A stretch of DNA of 56,580 bases from Nostoc sp. FACHB-892 (GCF_014698795.1 NZ_JACJTR010000040.1:1-56580), one strand, 5' to 3'; counted from the first letter of the stretch, positions 41,701-50,756 are shown. Notes: a model not told the origin generated them from the sequence alone. Numbers and translations: made by a program.

Positions 41701-44480
41701 TAGTTGGCAGTTGTGTCTTCTCCTCGCAGCTCTAGTACTCCAAAATCTGGGGCATAAGTAGCGTTGATATTTGTGCCTGCGGTATCGGCGGCTAGCAATT
41801 CAGCAGCACCATCGAGTAAATTGGTGATTCTGACGGTAGCAATGTTAACCGTAGAGTTGTCTACGTCGCTGAGGCTGAGGTTGTTGCTGTCAACAATAGC
41901 AACAGGACCACCGTCTTCAGTGAAGTTAGTTGCAAAATCCAGCCCTAGAGCAGCTCCATTCAAATCCAACGCTGGCGGATCATTGACTGGAATCACTGTA
42001 ACCGTTGCAGTTACAGGCACACTGTTTGCCATCGAGTCATTGACGCCAAACTCGATGTTGCGATCGCCAACGCTGGGCTTTTGGGACGTGTTGCTGTACT
42101 TCACCGATCGCAGCACTTTCTCGTAATTAGCTAGAGTGTCAAAGTTACGCAGTTCTAGGACACCTACATTAGCGAAGTAAGTAACTGTAATACTGGTGCC
42201 TGTAGCATCAGCCGAGAGAATTTCAGACCCGATATCTTGCAGATTAGTGATGCGAACGGTAGCAATGTTGACAGATCTACTGTCAACATCTGCCAGACTA
42301 AGGTCAGGGCTGACAATACTGATGGCTGCTGAGTCTTCGGTAAAGCTAGTTGCAAACCCTGTTCCTGTAGCTGTGCCGTTAAGGTCAAGGACAGGGGCAT
42401 CGTTAACCGGGGTGACGTTGACTGTAATCGTGTTAGGGGTTGGGTCAAGGTTAACACCACCGTTAGCTGTGCCACCATCGTCTTCAACCTGGAAAGTGAA
42501 ATTAGCGTAGCCATTGCCATTAGTATTGGCTGCTGGAGTGAACTTCAGCTTACCAGCGCTAATATCAGCTACGGTAACAAAATTAGCTGAGCTAACGGCA
42601 ACACCATCTTTTGTAAGCGTGCCAGCACCAGGAAGTGTAGAAATTTTGACACGAGTAAAGCTATTGGCAGGGGTATCATTGGGGTCGCTGAAGCCAAAGT
42701 CAGCAGTTGTGAAGGTATAAGCTGTGTCTTCGTTAGTGGTAACAGTTTTGTCTGAACCATTGGGAGCATCATTAACAGAAGTAACCGGGAGTACAATGAC
42801 ATTGGCGCTAGGATCAAGGTTGATGCCACCGTTAGTTGTGCCACCATCATCTTGTACATAAAAGCTAACACCCCCATGTCCAAAAGTAGAATAGCTATTA
42901 AGCTTAGGGGTAAATTTTAGATTACCAGCATTGATATCAGTCACGCTGATGAAACTGTTGGAACCAACTGCAACACCATTATTTGTTAAGATGCCACTCC
43001 AATTAGGGTCAGGAATTCCAACAATTTTGACCCCGCTAAAGTTGTTAGCAGGAGTATCATCAGGATCGCTGAAGCCGAAGTCAGCAACTGTAAAGGTGTA
43101 AACAGTATCCTCATTAAGGGTGACAGTTTTGTCAGTACCTTGAGGTGCATCGTTAACAGCAACCAAGTTGAATGAGTTAGTTGCTGCAACTGAACCACCT
43201 TTACCATCCAAAACGTTGTATGAAAGATTAACGGTACCGTTGTAGTTGGTTGTAGGCGTAAATGTATAGGTACCATTATTGTTATTGATCAAGCTACCGT
43301 TTGTAGCAGTCAAATTAGCAACAGAAAGGATATCGCCATCAACATCAGTGAAGCCTTGTAGAAGAGATACTTGACTGAATGTATATGCATTGTCTTCTTT
43401 GCCAGAAGGAAAAACAGCAGTCAGATTGCCAGTAGGAGCATTGTTTACTTTAAAGTTGTCTACTAGGAGACGAGAATCAACTGCAGTATCTCCAAAGTCT
43501 AAAACTCCAACACCAACCGTAAAGGTTCCTGTAACTGGAAAAGTATAAGTAAAAGTTTGGTATCCAGTATTTAGGAAAGGTGAAGTAAAAGAACTGCTGA
43601 AGGTATCAGCCAATTTTGTTAAAGAGTTTGGAACAACTGAAACAAATGCAAAATCTTTGAAACCAGAGTTCTGACCTTCTCCATTTAGAAAGTTCCAGTT
43701 AAATATCAGATTGGTTCCAGCGCTTACAGTTACAGTTTGTTTGATTGCTGATCCCTCAGTTGCATTGCCTTGAACCAAAGAATCAAGAGAGCCAGAGGAC
43801 AGTCCTAAAAACGACTCAATACTTGCGTCAGTAGAACCACTACTTTGCAGTACAGCTTGATAAGTCCCCTGAGCAGGATTAATTCCTATTGAGCTTGTAG
43901 TAATGCTACTATTTCCAGTTGAACTCCAGCCTCCCAAGCTACCATTTTCAAAACCTCCATTGTCAAATTGCCCACTAGCCGCTTCAACAGAAATAGCTTG
44001 TCCATCTATAGAAATCGTTGCTACGTCATTTTCATTCTCGATTCTAGATACTACTTCATCTGACAAAGCTATCCTTAAGACATGGTTGGCAAACAGTTCT
44101 CCTTCATCGCCTGCTGTGTCACTCACGTTGGTGCGGCTATCCACCCAATGCCCGATTTCCTCCAGCAATACGGCTGAGATTTGGTCTGCTGTGGCATTTG
44201 CTAGAAAATCGCTGTTGAGGTAAATCTTGCCAGTTTGGGCAGAAAAACCACCCTGGATTCCTGACATGGAAGCAGCATCCACCACCTGAATCTCAGGCAA
44301 TAGCGAGAAGTCACCACTCAACCAGGCTTGCTGCATTGCCTCAGCTAGAGTGCGGTCAGATCCGGTGCTAAAAACGCTAGCAAAGACACTCCAGAAATCA
44401 TCGCGCAGGGCAAAGCCTTGGAGTTGCTGCTGAGCTAAAAGCAGAGAATCATTCAAAATACTTTCGTTTAGGCTAGTCAT
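38757..44480 (-). CDS. Giant RTX/VCBS-cadherin-like surface adhesin
   Basis: 1907 residues. The first ~165 form an N-terminal domain common in cyanobacterial RTX proteins, with LLEEIGHWVDSRTN near 105. Next is a beta-sandwich region (~170-345) that may bind carbohydrate. About ten cadherin/Ig/VCBS-type domains follow, each ending in a VNDAP or VNDAA linker. The last four VCBS units are near-identical copies of ~107 residues. At ~1740-1800 there are GGxGxDxxx nonapeptides (LGGDGNDTLLGGFGNDDLQG), the Ca2+-binding RTX roll, and a C-terminal domain that serves as a type I secretion signal. It lacks a cleaved signal peptide, as expected. The protein is probably secreted and stays at the cell surface for adhesion or matrix building. 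No type I secretion genes adjoin. A terminator lies just downstream. Confidence 0.88.
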   Translation of the reverse strand: MTSLNESILNDSLLLAQQQLQGFALRDDFWSVFASVFSTGSDRTLAEAMQQAWLSGDFSLLPEIQVVDAASMSGIQGGFSAQTGKIYLNSDFLANATADQISAVLLEEIGHWVDSRTNVSDTAGDEGELFANHVLRIALSDEVVSRIENENDVATISIDGQAISVEAASGQFDNGGFENGSLGGWSSTGNSSITTSSIGINPAQGTYQAVLQSSGSTDASIESFLGLSSGSLDSLVQGNATEGSAIKQTVTVSAGTNLIFNWNFLNGEGQNSGFKDFAFVSVVPNSLTKLADTFSSSFTSPFLNTGYQTFTYTFPVTGTFTVGVGVLDFGDTAVDSRLLVDNFKVNNAPTGNLTAVFPSGKEDNAYTFSQVSLLQGFTDVDGDILSVANLTATNGSLINNNNGTYTFTPTTNYNGTVNLSYNVLDGKGGSVAATNSFNLVAVNDAPQGTDKTVTLNEDTVYTFTVADFGFSDPDDTPANNFSGVKIVGIPDPNWSGILTNNGVAVGSNSFISVTDINAGNLKFTPKLNSYSTFGHGGVSFYVQDDGGTTNGGINLDPSANVIVLPVTSVNDAPNGSDKTVTTNEDTAYTFTTADFGFSDPNDTPANSFTRVKISTLPGAGTLTKDGVAVSSANFVTVADISAGKLKFTPAANTNGNGYANFTFQVEDDGGTANGGVNLDPTPNTITVNVTPVNDAPVLDLNGTATGTGFATSFTEDSAAISIVSPDLSLADVDSRSVNIATVRITNLQDIGSEILSADATGTSITVTYFANVGVLELRNFDTLANYEKVLRSVKYSNTSQKPSVGDRNIEFGVNDSMANSVPVTATVTVIPVNDPPALDLNGAALGLDFATNFTEDGGPVAIVDSNNLSLSDVDNSTVNIATVRITNLLDGAAELLAADTAGTNINATYAPDFGVLELRGEDTTANYQKVLRSVTYNNTSQSPNPTARFIDFGVNDGAANSTVVTATVNITPVNDAPVVTNTIATQNGTEDTAINFIIPANTFSDVDDTSLTLSATLGDGNPLPTWLAFDTVSRTFSGTPPQDFNGTLSLKVTATDSGNLSAASTFDLVIAAVNDAPVLTQPALISYTDTAADDPFDNATGTLSASDVDAGQTLTYGIDGAIADSSLSGFNLSKDSSYGKLYLNSTTGVYNFVPDDAAIEALIADTSASFSVTVSDGNSGTDSKLLNINLTGANDTASISGSGTAEVTEDANSGQLTAFGSLSVSDRDTGESQFNTSVTPTVGNLGTLNITSAGEFSYSVNNDAVQYLGTGQTKTETFTVKSVDGTATKDIEITLRGVNDAASISGTATATVTEDSNVVNGQLTATGQLTVNDVDAGENKFNTTVTGSTSNLGSLSINESGNFSYSVNNDAVQYLGTGQTKTETFTVKSVDGTATKDIEITLTGVNDAASISGTATAAVTEDSNPSLDGKLTTTGQLTVNDVDAGENKFNTTVTGTDNLGSLTITEKGAFSYTVDNTAVQYLGAGQTKTETFTVKSVDGTASQDIEITLTGVNDAASISGTATAAVTEDNNPSLDGKLTATGQLTVNDVDTGENKFNTTVTGTLGNLGILSIDESGSFSYSVNNNAVQYLGAGQTKTETFTVKSVDGTATKDIEITLTGVNDAPKVTQLIEDQIISVNQSFSLKVSENFADIDQGDILTYSATSLPTGLSIAANTGIISGQTSSPGIFTVNVTAADGKGGTASDAFDLIVANNNATSKDDIIFMSQLTGINKDKLNAKEGNDRVTGTDADEFIGGAEGDDYLDGKGGSDKLLGGDGNDTLLGGFGNDDLQGGDGHDILTGWGGSINEIDQLNGGSGADTYLLGNSTSVFYTRSGYNDYAKIINFEANDKIQLKGTADNYSLGSVSGVFGNKASVGIFTNSGTELIAVVNDGLNATTNLAMDSRFTYV
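39616..40903 (-). repeat. Four near-identical 321-324-bp tandem repeats in the adhesin gene
   Basis: Markers such as tcgttgactcctgtcaaag recur at 39940, 40261 and 40582 (period 321), with a diverged unit at 39616 (324 before). The units encode VCBS domains differing at few residues. Identity at the DNA level implies recent amplification or ongoing homogenisation. Confidence 0.85.
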
Positions 44481-45148
44481 AAAGTGTTTCCTGGGTAATA
44501 TAGGTTTGAGTACTTAGTTTTGAGAAGTGAATTGGGGCTGTGTAAAGAAGTGGTTATAGGTTGAATCAGGCAAATCAATTAGGGAATGGCAGCAAAAATT
44601 AGAGCGGCGATCGCAATACCGCACATTCTCTGCTTAACAAAGGCAAAAATCTGTCAGATCAATTAGAACTGTTTAAACCAAATGCTTGGTCAAAGAGAAG
44701 CGGCAATAACAGTTGGGATGAGTGGTGGATGAAAATTTGACTTCAGTAATCTGACGGGTTCATCCTCTCACTCCCGCAAAAGTTTAGAGAAGCACTTTGT
44801 TGTGTCTCTAGTGCGGGATTAGCCACTGCCAAGAAGTCAAAAGCTTGGTTGGTTTTTAAAGTTAAGGCCTAATCTTCACACTATCTGTATCGTTGCCCCC
44901 AATTTAAACCGTGTTTTTGATGAGCTAAAGTTCATTAATTTCAAAAGTTTTATACTAGTTTCCCTCATAAGTCGATCTGTGAGCCGCGATTCTAGCAGCC
45001 TCCTATCTTTAACAAAGTTATTCTTGTATCTGTCTTAAGAGGTACTTTGTGCCGCTTCTCCTCTATAATTTCACGGTTATGCGGCGATTAGATGAAGTAG
45101 ATATGAGAATACGGCACAAACGGATAAAGTTATTACTACTAGGGATGT
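44481..45148. other. Intergenic, no gene seen
   Basis: About 670 bases upstream of the adhesin gene, expected to contain its promoter. There is a gcgatcgc site near 44607. A short inverted repeat (agcttggttggtttttaaa) is weak. I find no ORF with coding character. Confidence 0.4.
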
Positions 45149-45456
45149 GACCGAATGGCACTACTTATGATACTCCTCCGTTGTGCCTATCCTTTCAAGG
45201 TACTCGCCACCATTTAATTAACTTTATTCCCAAATTATTAGCTGCTGACTCTAAACAACGCCTAAAAATTTATTGCACAATGCTCAAAATTATTGTTCAC
45301 AAAGAAGTTCCTGACCGTCCCGCACGCACTGAACCACGAGTTACCAAACGCCGCCCCAAACCATACCCCATATTGACTAAATCCCGGCAAGAATTACATA
45401 AACAATTGCAGACTGCTTAATTGATAAGCGTTTCCGCTTTTCTTAGTACCATTCCA
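45149..45456 (+). mobile_element. Internally deleted IS4-like insertion sequence
   Basis: A transposase tail lies at 45181-45420 (VPDRPARTEPRVTKRRPKPY, then PILTKSRQELHKQLQTA), the usual end of cyanobacterial IS4-family transposases. The left end gaccgaatggcactac (45149-45164) is a partial inverse of the right end cttagtaccattcca (45442-45456): gaatggcacta against gaatggtacta. Only ~300 of an expected ~1.2-1.4 kb remain, and the DDE catalytic core is missing, so it cannot move by itself. Confidence 0.6.
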
Positions 45457-45492
45457 CTCTCACTGCAATAGATCACTCAAAGCATTGTTGCA

Positions 45493-46431
45493 TTAGTTTC
45501 TGGCCTCAGTTTCCAACAAACTCAACACTTTTTCTTCCAGCGCCGTCAGATAAGCCCGATTCTGCTTCCCCAACGACTCCAAAAATTTCTGCACCGATTC
45601 CTCCAACCCGCCCGAATACACTCGTGCAATGCGATCGCAAATCACCTGCATCTGCTCACACTCGGCAGGCAAGTAATTGTAAGATTTAAGGTGCTGCACA
45701 CCAACGGTGTACCCCCCATCCCAGAGTTTTACAGTGCAGCTGAAATCATTCACCTGATTAACGATGCCCCAGCAGCCACCTTTACCCCTAAGTTCGGGAT
45801 TATCCTTGGCTAAAATTTGGCAGACTTCCCCAACAGAATAAGGATTTGGCGCTTTAGTACGTTCCATGATCCGTTGTACTACATCACCTACAACTCTAGC
45901 AGATGGTACTTTACCTCCGGCTTCTTCCACTGCCGTCTGCCATACCTCCCATTGCTGTTGAGGCTCCAGTTTTGTTATTGGTCTAACCTGGCGTTCACTC
46001 GTGGGCAGAATTTGTGTCCCATTGGTTGTCAAATTTTGATTTTCCACATTTTGACAACCAATGGTTGTCAAATTTTCGTAAACACCAGCTGCGGCAATCA
46101 AATAATTGGATTGTTGCCGACTATGAGCAAAGCGATCGCGGCAATATTCTTCAAAGGTTTTATGCGTGGAGCGATAAAGCCGTCTATCCCTCAATTCCGT
46201 CAACGCCTTGCCAGCCTCGAAAAACGCTTTTTCCACACGGCGCTCTAGGTGCAGCCGATCGCGCTGTTCTTCCTCTGTCAACTCTGGAACTTCAACAGCA
46301 GTAACCGTAATCGTTGCTGTAGCTAGATTTTCCTCAACAGAGATATCCTCGTTTGCAGAGTTAACGGGTGGTTTTGAATCACTCTTTGCGGCAGAGGTGG
46401 CTTTGTTGGTTCTAGAAGGTGGTTTAGGCAT
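45493..46431 (-). CDS. DNA-binding-like protein of a repeat-bearing cyanobacterial family, paralogue 1
   Basis: 312 residues. After a low-complexity N-terminus (~1-50) comes a helical domain (LERRVEKAFFEAGKALTELR, then TFEEYCRDRFAHSRQQSNYL) that resembles ParB/DUF3102-type helix-turn-helix regions. Next is a short repeat region coding LTTIGCQNVENQN with LTTNG, then NGTQILPTSERQVRPITKLE, a helical part with VPSARVVGDVVQRIMERTK, and a C-terminal domain (GGCWGIVNQVNDFSCTVKLW; HLKSYNYLPAECEQMQVICD). I recognise the family as common in cyanobacterial chromosomes and plasmids but of unknown role; plasmid partition or regulation is a guess from the first domain. A GAGGTGG ribosome site precedes ATG 46431. 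Paralogue 2 lies beyond the transposon, divergently oriented. Confidence 0.7.
   Translation of the reverse strand: MPKPPSRTNKATSAAKSDSKPPVNSANEDISVEENLATATITVTAVEVPELTEEEQRDRLHLERRVEKAFFEAGKALTELRDRRLYRSTHKTFEEYCRDRFAHSRQQSNYLIAAAGVYENLTTIGCQNVENQNLTTNGTQILPTSERQVRPITKLEPQQQWEVWQTAVEEAGGKVPSARVVGDVVQRIMERTKAPNPYSVGEVCQILAKDNPELRGKGGCWGIVNQVNDFSCTVKLWDGGYTVGVQHLKSYNYLPAECEQMQVICDRIARVYSGGLEESVQKFLESLGKQNRAYLTALEEKVLSLLETEARN
46023..46072. repeat. 39-bp-period repeat with a 23-bp perfect palindrome inside paralogue 1
   Basis: TTTGACAACCA-a-TGGTTGTCAAA at 46050-46072 is a perfect 23-bp palindrome. Its right arm, TGGTTGTCAAA, occurs again at 46023-46033, exactly 39 bases (13 codons) away. In the gene's frame it encodes LTTIGCQN and the start of the next unit, LTTNG. 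Paralogue 2 has a repeat of the same length at the same place, with a different palindrome. Confidence 0.9.
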
Positions 46432-46717
46432 TATTCCACCTCTAGCTGAACAGTGCTGGAACGAATATCGAGTTGTGCCATGATAGAGGTGTAACTATAT
46501 TGATATTTGTTCCCCAAACCTTTTACTGAGGTTGGGGTTTTTCGTGAGCTTGTTTAGATATATTTCCATCTGTTGAACCTGTGATCGCTGAGTTGTTTTT
46601 CAACTTGTGGGACTACGATGCCTGGAAACTCCTTTGAAGGCGTGGAAATTCCATAGGTGTAATATTAAGCAAATAAAATTGTGGAGGCCGCCCCTTTTAG
46701 AGGGCGATTAATTCTCA
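46432..46717. other. Divergent promoter region of paralogue 1, up to the transposon end
   Basis: The 5' spacer of paralogue 1. It holds the hairpin listed at 46512-46542 and the motif TTGTTCCC at 46507-46514, which equals one arm of the palindrome in paralogue 2. Just left of the transposon end is gagggcgattaattctcat, which could be the original ribosome site and the start of an ATG for paralogue 2. Confidence 0.45.
46512..46542 (+). terminator. Hairpin terminator or attenuator between the paralogues
   Basis: CCCCAAACC-ttttactga-GGTTGGGG followed by TTTTT fits a rho-independent terminator on the plus strand. It points towards paralogue 2, not paralogue 1. Before the transposon arrived it would have lain in the leader or just upstream of paralogue 2, so an attenuator is possible. 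Confidence 0.55.
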
Positions 46718-46801
46718 TAGGGTGGCCGCCGAGATACGTGCAAAATGGGACACGTTGTAAAGTTTTGTAAAGAAATCAGGTTGAAACCATTGATTTTAGG
46801 T

Positions 46802-47404
46802 TCAGTCGAGCCAGAAATTGTTGAAGCGATCGCTCGATAGTTCTGTGTAGCGAATAGTGTGTTGAATATTCTTGTGTCCCAGATAAGCCTGAATAGCTCT
46901 AGTGTCATGACCATGAGATGCCAGATAAAACCCACAGGCATGACGTAACATATGTGGATGTACCGATAAAGCCAACCCAGCAAGAGTGCCAGCACGACTA
47001 ATAATATTAAAGGCTGTGGCAGCAGCCATCGGAGTCCCACGCTCAGAAACAAACAAGTAAGGGGAGTTAGGATATTCTCGTTGTAGTTGTCGTAGCCACC
47101 TTAACTCTCTGGCACGTAAAGGATGGGTTGAACTGATACCATGCTTGAGTCGATTGATATGAATTGTGCCACTAGAAAAATCTACTTGTGACCATCGCAG
47201 GGCTACCAATTCTGATACACGTAGACCGTGACGATAAGCCAGTAAAATTAAAGTCGAATCTCTGTGACCATGCCGCCCTGTTGATGAGGCTGCTTTAATC
47301 ATGGCTTCAACTTCATTGGGTAGCAGATATTCTCGTGTGCGTTTCTCTAGGTTTGTGACTTTTTTGGGTGGAGCAGTATGAGTCATAAAAACCAACTTGC
47401 CCAT
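46802..47404 (-). CDS. FimB/FimE-like tyrosine recombinase (cointegrate resolution)
   Basis: 200 residues. The catalytic set is visible: Arg62 in HGLRVSELVALRW, Lys87 in INRLKHG, His151 and Arg154 in HPHMLRHACGFYLASHG, His177 in YLGHKNI, and nucleophile Tyr186 in IRYTEL. Size and sequence resemble the E. coli fimbrial phase switches FimB/FimE (which also have HPHMLRHSCGF and GHRNIRHT) rather than the longer TnpI of Tn4430-type elements. In the transposon its job is probably to resolve cointegrates at a site in 47405-47583. The first ATG (47404) lies within a direct repeat; ATG 47386 is an alternative start giving 194 residues. Confidence 0.85.
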   Translation of the reverse strand: MGKLVFMTHTAPPKKVTNLEKRTREYLLPNEVEAMIKAASSTGRHGHRDSTLILLAYRHGLRVSELVALRWSQVDFSSGTIHINRLKHGISSTHPLRARELRWLRQLQREYPNSPYLFVSERGTPMAAATAFNIISRAGTLAGLALSVHPHMLRHACGFYLASHGHDTRAIQAYLGHKNIQHTIRYTELSSDRFNNFWLD

Positions 47405-47484
47405 AAAAGGTAATTGGGTACTTTAACATTGGGTACGACACAATCAACCCCCCACACATTCCATATTAAAAACTTGCCCATAAA
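47394..47484. promoter_or_regulatory. Candidate resolution site (repeats between recombinase and transposase)
   Basis: The 14-mer AACTTGCCCATAAA occurs at 47394-47407 and 47471-47484. Between them ATTGGGTACTTTAAC and ATTGGGTACGACAC form a second short repeat pair near 47411-47440. The divergent gene starts and this spacing resemble Tn3-family res/IRS regions, where the recombinase binds and both genes are regulated. Confidence 0.45.
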
Positions 47485-47583
47485 CAGTTCTTTTTGGTAA
47501 TGTTTCTCTACATAAACTCCTGACGTAGTGGCTGATTGGTGATATATATCTTTTGAAGTGTTAAATGGCACAAATACATACTG

Positions 47584-50500
47584 ATGGTGACATCGATAGA
47601 ACGTACCGCTTACCCTCGATTTAAGCGTCAATTAACCGCCAAAGAACTCACTGAGATTTACACACCCAACAAGAGTGAAATTGCTTTTGCTTACGCAACA
47701 ACTAAAGGTGAAAGTAATATTCTTAACTTAGTATGCCTATTAAAATCATTCCAGCGACTAGGTTACTTTCCTTCGCTAATAGAAATTCCTCTGAAAATAG
47801 TTAATCATATTCGCAGCAATTTAAAATTTACAGATGATACTGTTTTGGGTTATGAAAATCGCAAAACTATGTATCGACACCGGACTGCTATCCGCGAATA
47901 TCTCCAGGTAAATCAATTTAATCAAACTGGACTACATATAGCTATAAAAGCAGTGAATGAATCGGCGACTGTTATGGATAACCCTGCTGATTTAATGAAT
48001 GTAGCCATTGCTGAATTAGTTAAGAATAGATATGAATTACCAGGATTTAACACATTAAATAGATTAGTCCGTCGAGTGAGAAATGTCGTAAATCAAAGAT
48101 TATTTTCCCTGGTACTGAGTCGCATCTCGTCAGATTACCAAGAACGCTTGCTGGACTTGTTAGAGCGTCATCCTCTTGAGTATCAAACCTCATTCAATAG
48201 CCTGAAGCAATTACCTAAAAGCCCTACCCGTAACAATATCAATGACTTTATTGTACATTTAATCTGGCTGGATTCTTTGGGTGATGTTAAGCCAATCCTC
48301 AAGGATATTACCACGGCGAAAATTTACCATTTTGCTGCGGAAGCACGGGTGTTAGATGCCCATGAAATCAAGGATTTTAGTTTATCCAAACGGATTACTT
48401 TGATTTTATGCTTAATTTATGCGGCGCAAGTGACAGCACGAGATAGTTTGGTTGAGATGTTTTTAAAACAAATGCGCTCAATCAATAACGACGCTACCAA
48501 AGAATTAGAACTCATCAAAAAGAGAATTCAAGAAACACAAGAGAAATTAGTTGGTGTGTTGACTAATGTCATCCATGTGTTTATGGAGGAGAATCAATTA
48601 AATCATGAACCAGTATCCTCTCACCCAGAGATTGAAGCATCCGATAGTTATTCATCTCATTCAAAGGAGCAGATACAGGAATTAAATCTCTTTACCGAGT
48701 CACTAAAAAATCAGGAAATATCTCTGTTTCATAAACTAAATAATGTATTCACTCAAGACGGAGGAGCAGAGCAACTACTTTCTGAATGTGAGGCGATGAA
48801 TGCTTATAGGGGTAATAATCATCTTCCTCTAATTTGGAAATTCTATAAAAATCACCGTCGGACATTTTTTCGCTTAGTAAAAGCATTAGAGTTGAAATCA
48901 ACTACTAACGAACAAAGTGTTATTGAAGCATTACAATTTGTTCTAGAGAATTCTCATCGTCGAGGAGAATTTCTCAAAGCAAGTATTGAACTAGATTTTA
49001 TTTCAGAACAGTGGCGAAAATTAATTGTAGTCAAGCAAGGAGAGAAAACCAAATTCGTTCGGCGGCACTTCGAGGCTTGTATTTTTTACTACTTAGCAGC
49101 CGAATTAAGGTCAGGAGATATCTGCGTTGTTGGTAGTGAAGATTATGCCGACTACCGAGAACAATTACTGCCTTGGTCAGAGTGTTTGCCGTTAGTTGAC
49201 CAATACTGTGAGAATCTAGGTTTTCCCAATACTGCTTCTGAGTTTACCTTGACACTAAAATCTTGGTTGACGGACACGGCGGCGGCGGTGGATGCAGGTT
49301 ATCCCAATAACCACCAATTTATTATTAATGATGAAGGCGAACCCATACTCAAAAAGTATCAGCGTAACGAGTTGAGTGTTGCGGCCATTGCCTTAATAGA
49401 GAAAATCGAAGAACAATTTCCAGAAAGAAATTTAATTGATATCCTCAGAAATGTTGACTACTGGACAAATTTTACCCGTCACTTTGGCCCGCTGTCTGGT
49501 AGTGATCCTAAAATTGAACGTGCGACGGAACGTTATCTTTTAACGACGTTTACTTATGGTTGCAATTTGGGGCCGACTCAAGCAGCGAGACATATGCGAG
49601 GTATCGTCACCGCGAAGGAACTGGCATTTGTCAACCGTCGCCATGTGACTGTGGATAAGCTCAATGCTGCATTGGTGAATATTATTAACCGCTACAATGC
49701 TTTAAATCTGCCTTCAGTTTGGGGCGATGGTAAAAGTGCGGCAGCAGATGGAACAAAGTATGAACTCTACGAAGAGAATTTACTGTCTGAGTATCATATT
49801 CGCTACGGTGGCTACGGAGGAATAGCTTACCACCATGTCTCTGATACCTATGTGGCTTTATTTAGCCAGTTTATTTCTTGTGGCACTTGGGAAGCTGTTC
49901 ATATCATCGAGGGATTGTTAAAAAACTCTTCCGATATTCAACCCGACACAATTCATGCTGATACCCACGGTCAATCAACACCTGTGTTTGCATTGGCACA
50001 TATGCTGGGAATTAAGTTAATGCCTCGGATTCGTAATTGGAAAGATTTAAATTTTTATCGTCCTGACAAAGATACTGTTTATCAACATATTGATTCTTTG
50101 TTCTCTCTTAACGTTGATTGGAAGCGGATAGAAACTCATTGGCAAGATATTTTACAGGTAGTTCTATCAATCCAAACAGGTAAGGTATCGAGTGCAATTT
50201 TATTGCGTAAATTGGGAAATTATAGCCGTAAAAACAGGTTATATCAAGCTTTTCAGGAATTAGGACAAGTAGTGAGAACTGTTTTCTTACTACAATACAT
50301 ATCGGATATGCAGCTAAGAAAAGAAATTACTGCTGTTACGAATATTGTGGAAGCTTACCATAAATTCTCAAAGTGGTTTTTCTTTGGCGGCTTTGGGGTT
50401 GTCATGAAGAATGACCCAATTGAACAGGAAAAAGTAATTAATTATAAGGACTTGGTAGCAAATGCTGTTTTGTTTCAAAATGTTGTTGATTTAACTGATA

Positions 50501-50664
50501 TATTGCGTGATTTACAGAAGCAGGGATATTTGATTAGTCGTGAGGATGTGGCGGTTGTGAGTCCTTATATTACGGCTCATGTTAAGCGGTTTGGTGATTA
50601 CCTGATTGATATGGAGACTGTGCCACCATCATTGGATGAGGTCGAAAGTTTATTGCTTGCTTAA
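47584..50664 (+). CDS. tnpA: Tn3-family transposase
   Basis: 1026 residues, the normal length. The N-terminal half has the DUF4158-type helical region (YPRFKRQLTAKELTEIYTPN) that contacts the terminal repeats. The C-terminal half holds the RNase-H-like catalytic domain: first Asp in VWGDGKSAAADGTKY (~714), second Asp in TIHADTHGQSTPVFAL (~793) and the Glu in VTNIVEAYHKFSKWFFFGG (~923). It carries out replicative transposition, making cointegrates that the recombinase resolves. No frameshift or stop. The gene ends 46 bp before the right repeat. ATG 47584 is the start; upstream lies the presumed resolution site. Confidence 0.95.
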   Translation: MVTSIERTAYPRFKRQLTAKELTEIYTPNKSEIAFAYATTKGESNILNLVCLLKSFQRLGYFPSLIEIPLKIVNHIRSNLKFTDDTVLGYENRKTMYRHRTAIREYLQVNQFNQTGLHIAIKAVNESATVMDNPADLMNVAIAELVKNRYELPGFNTLNRLVRRVRNVVNQRLFSLVLSRISSDYQERLLDLLERHPLEYQTSFNSLKQLPKSPTRNNINDFIVHLIWLDSLGDVKPILKDITTAKIYHFAAEARVLDAHEIKDFSLSKRITLILCLIYAAQVTARDSLVEMFLKQMRSINNDATKELELIKKRIQETQEKLVGVLTNVIHVFMEENQLNHEPVSSHPEIEASDSYSSHSKEQIQELNLFTESLKNQEISLFHKLNNVFTQDGGAEQLLSECEAMNAYRGNNHLPLIWKFYKNHRRTFFRLVKALELKSTTNEQSVIEALQFVLENSHRRGEFLKASIELDFISEQWRKLIVVKQGEKTKFVRRHFEACIFYYLAAELRSGDICVVGSEDYADYREQLLPWSECLPLVDQYCENLGFPNTASEFTLTLKSWLTDTAAAVDAGYPNNHQFIINDEGEPILKKYQRNELSVAAIALIEKIEEQFPERNLIDILRNVDYWTNFTRHFGPLSGSDPKIERATERYLLTTFTYGCNLGPTQAARHMRGIVTAKELAFVNRRHVTVDKLNAALVNIINRYNALNLPSVWGDGKSAAADGTKYELYEENLLSEYHIRYGGYGGIAYHHVSDTYVALFSQFISCGTWEAVHIIEGLLKNSSDIQPDTIHADTHGQSTPVFALAHMLGIKLMPRIRNWKDLNFYRPDKDTVYQHIDSLFSLNVDWKRIETHWQDILQVVLSIQTGKVSSAILLRKLGNYSRKNRLYQAFQELGQVVRTVFLLQYISDMQLRKEITAVTNIVEAYHKFSKWFFFGGFGVVMKNDPIEQEKVINYKDLVANAVLFQNVVDLTDILRDLQKQGYLISREDVAVVSPYITAHVKRFGDYLIDMETVPPSLDEVESLLLA

Positions 50665-50756
50665 GCGGCTGTAAACCTTGTAAATCACAGGTTTTTTGTT
50701 CTATTCTTAACAAAACTTTACAACGTGTCCCATTTTGCACGTATCTCGGCGGCCAC

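Noticed and set aside
39241..44223. Many plus-strand frames opposite the adhesin gene, several of them repeated
   Set aside because: They are antisense shadows of the VCBS repeats and recur with the same 321-bp period.
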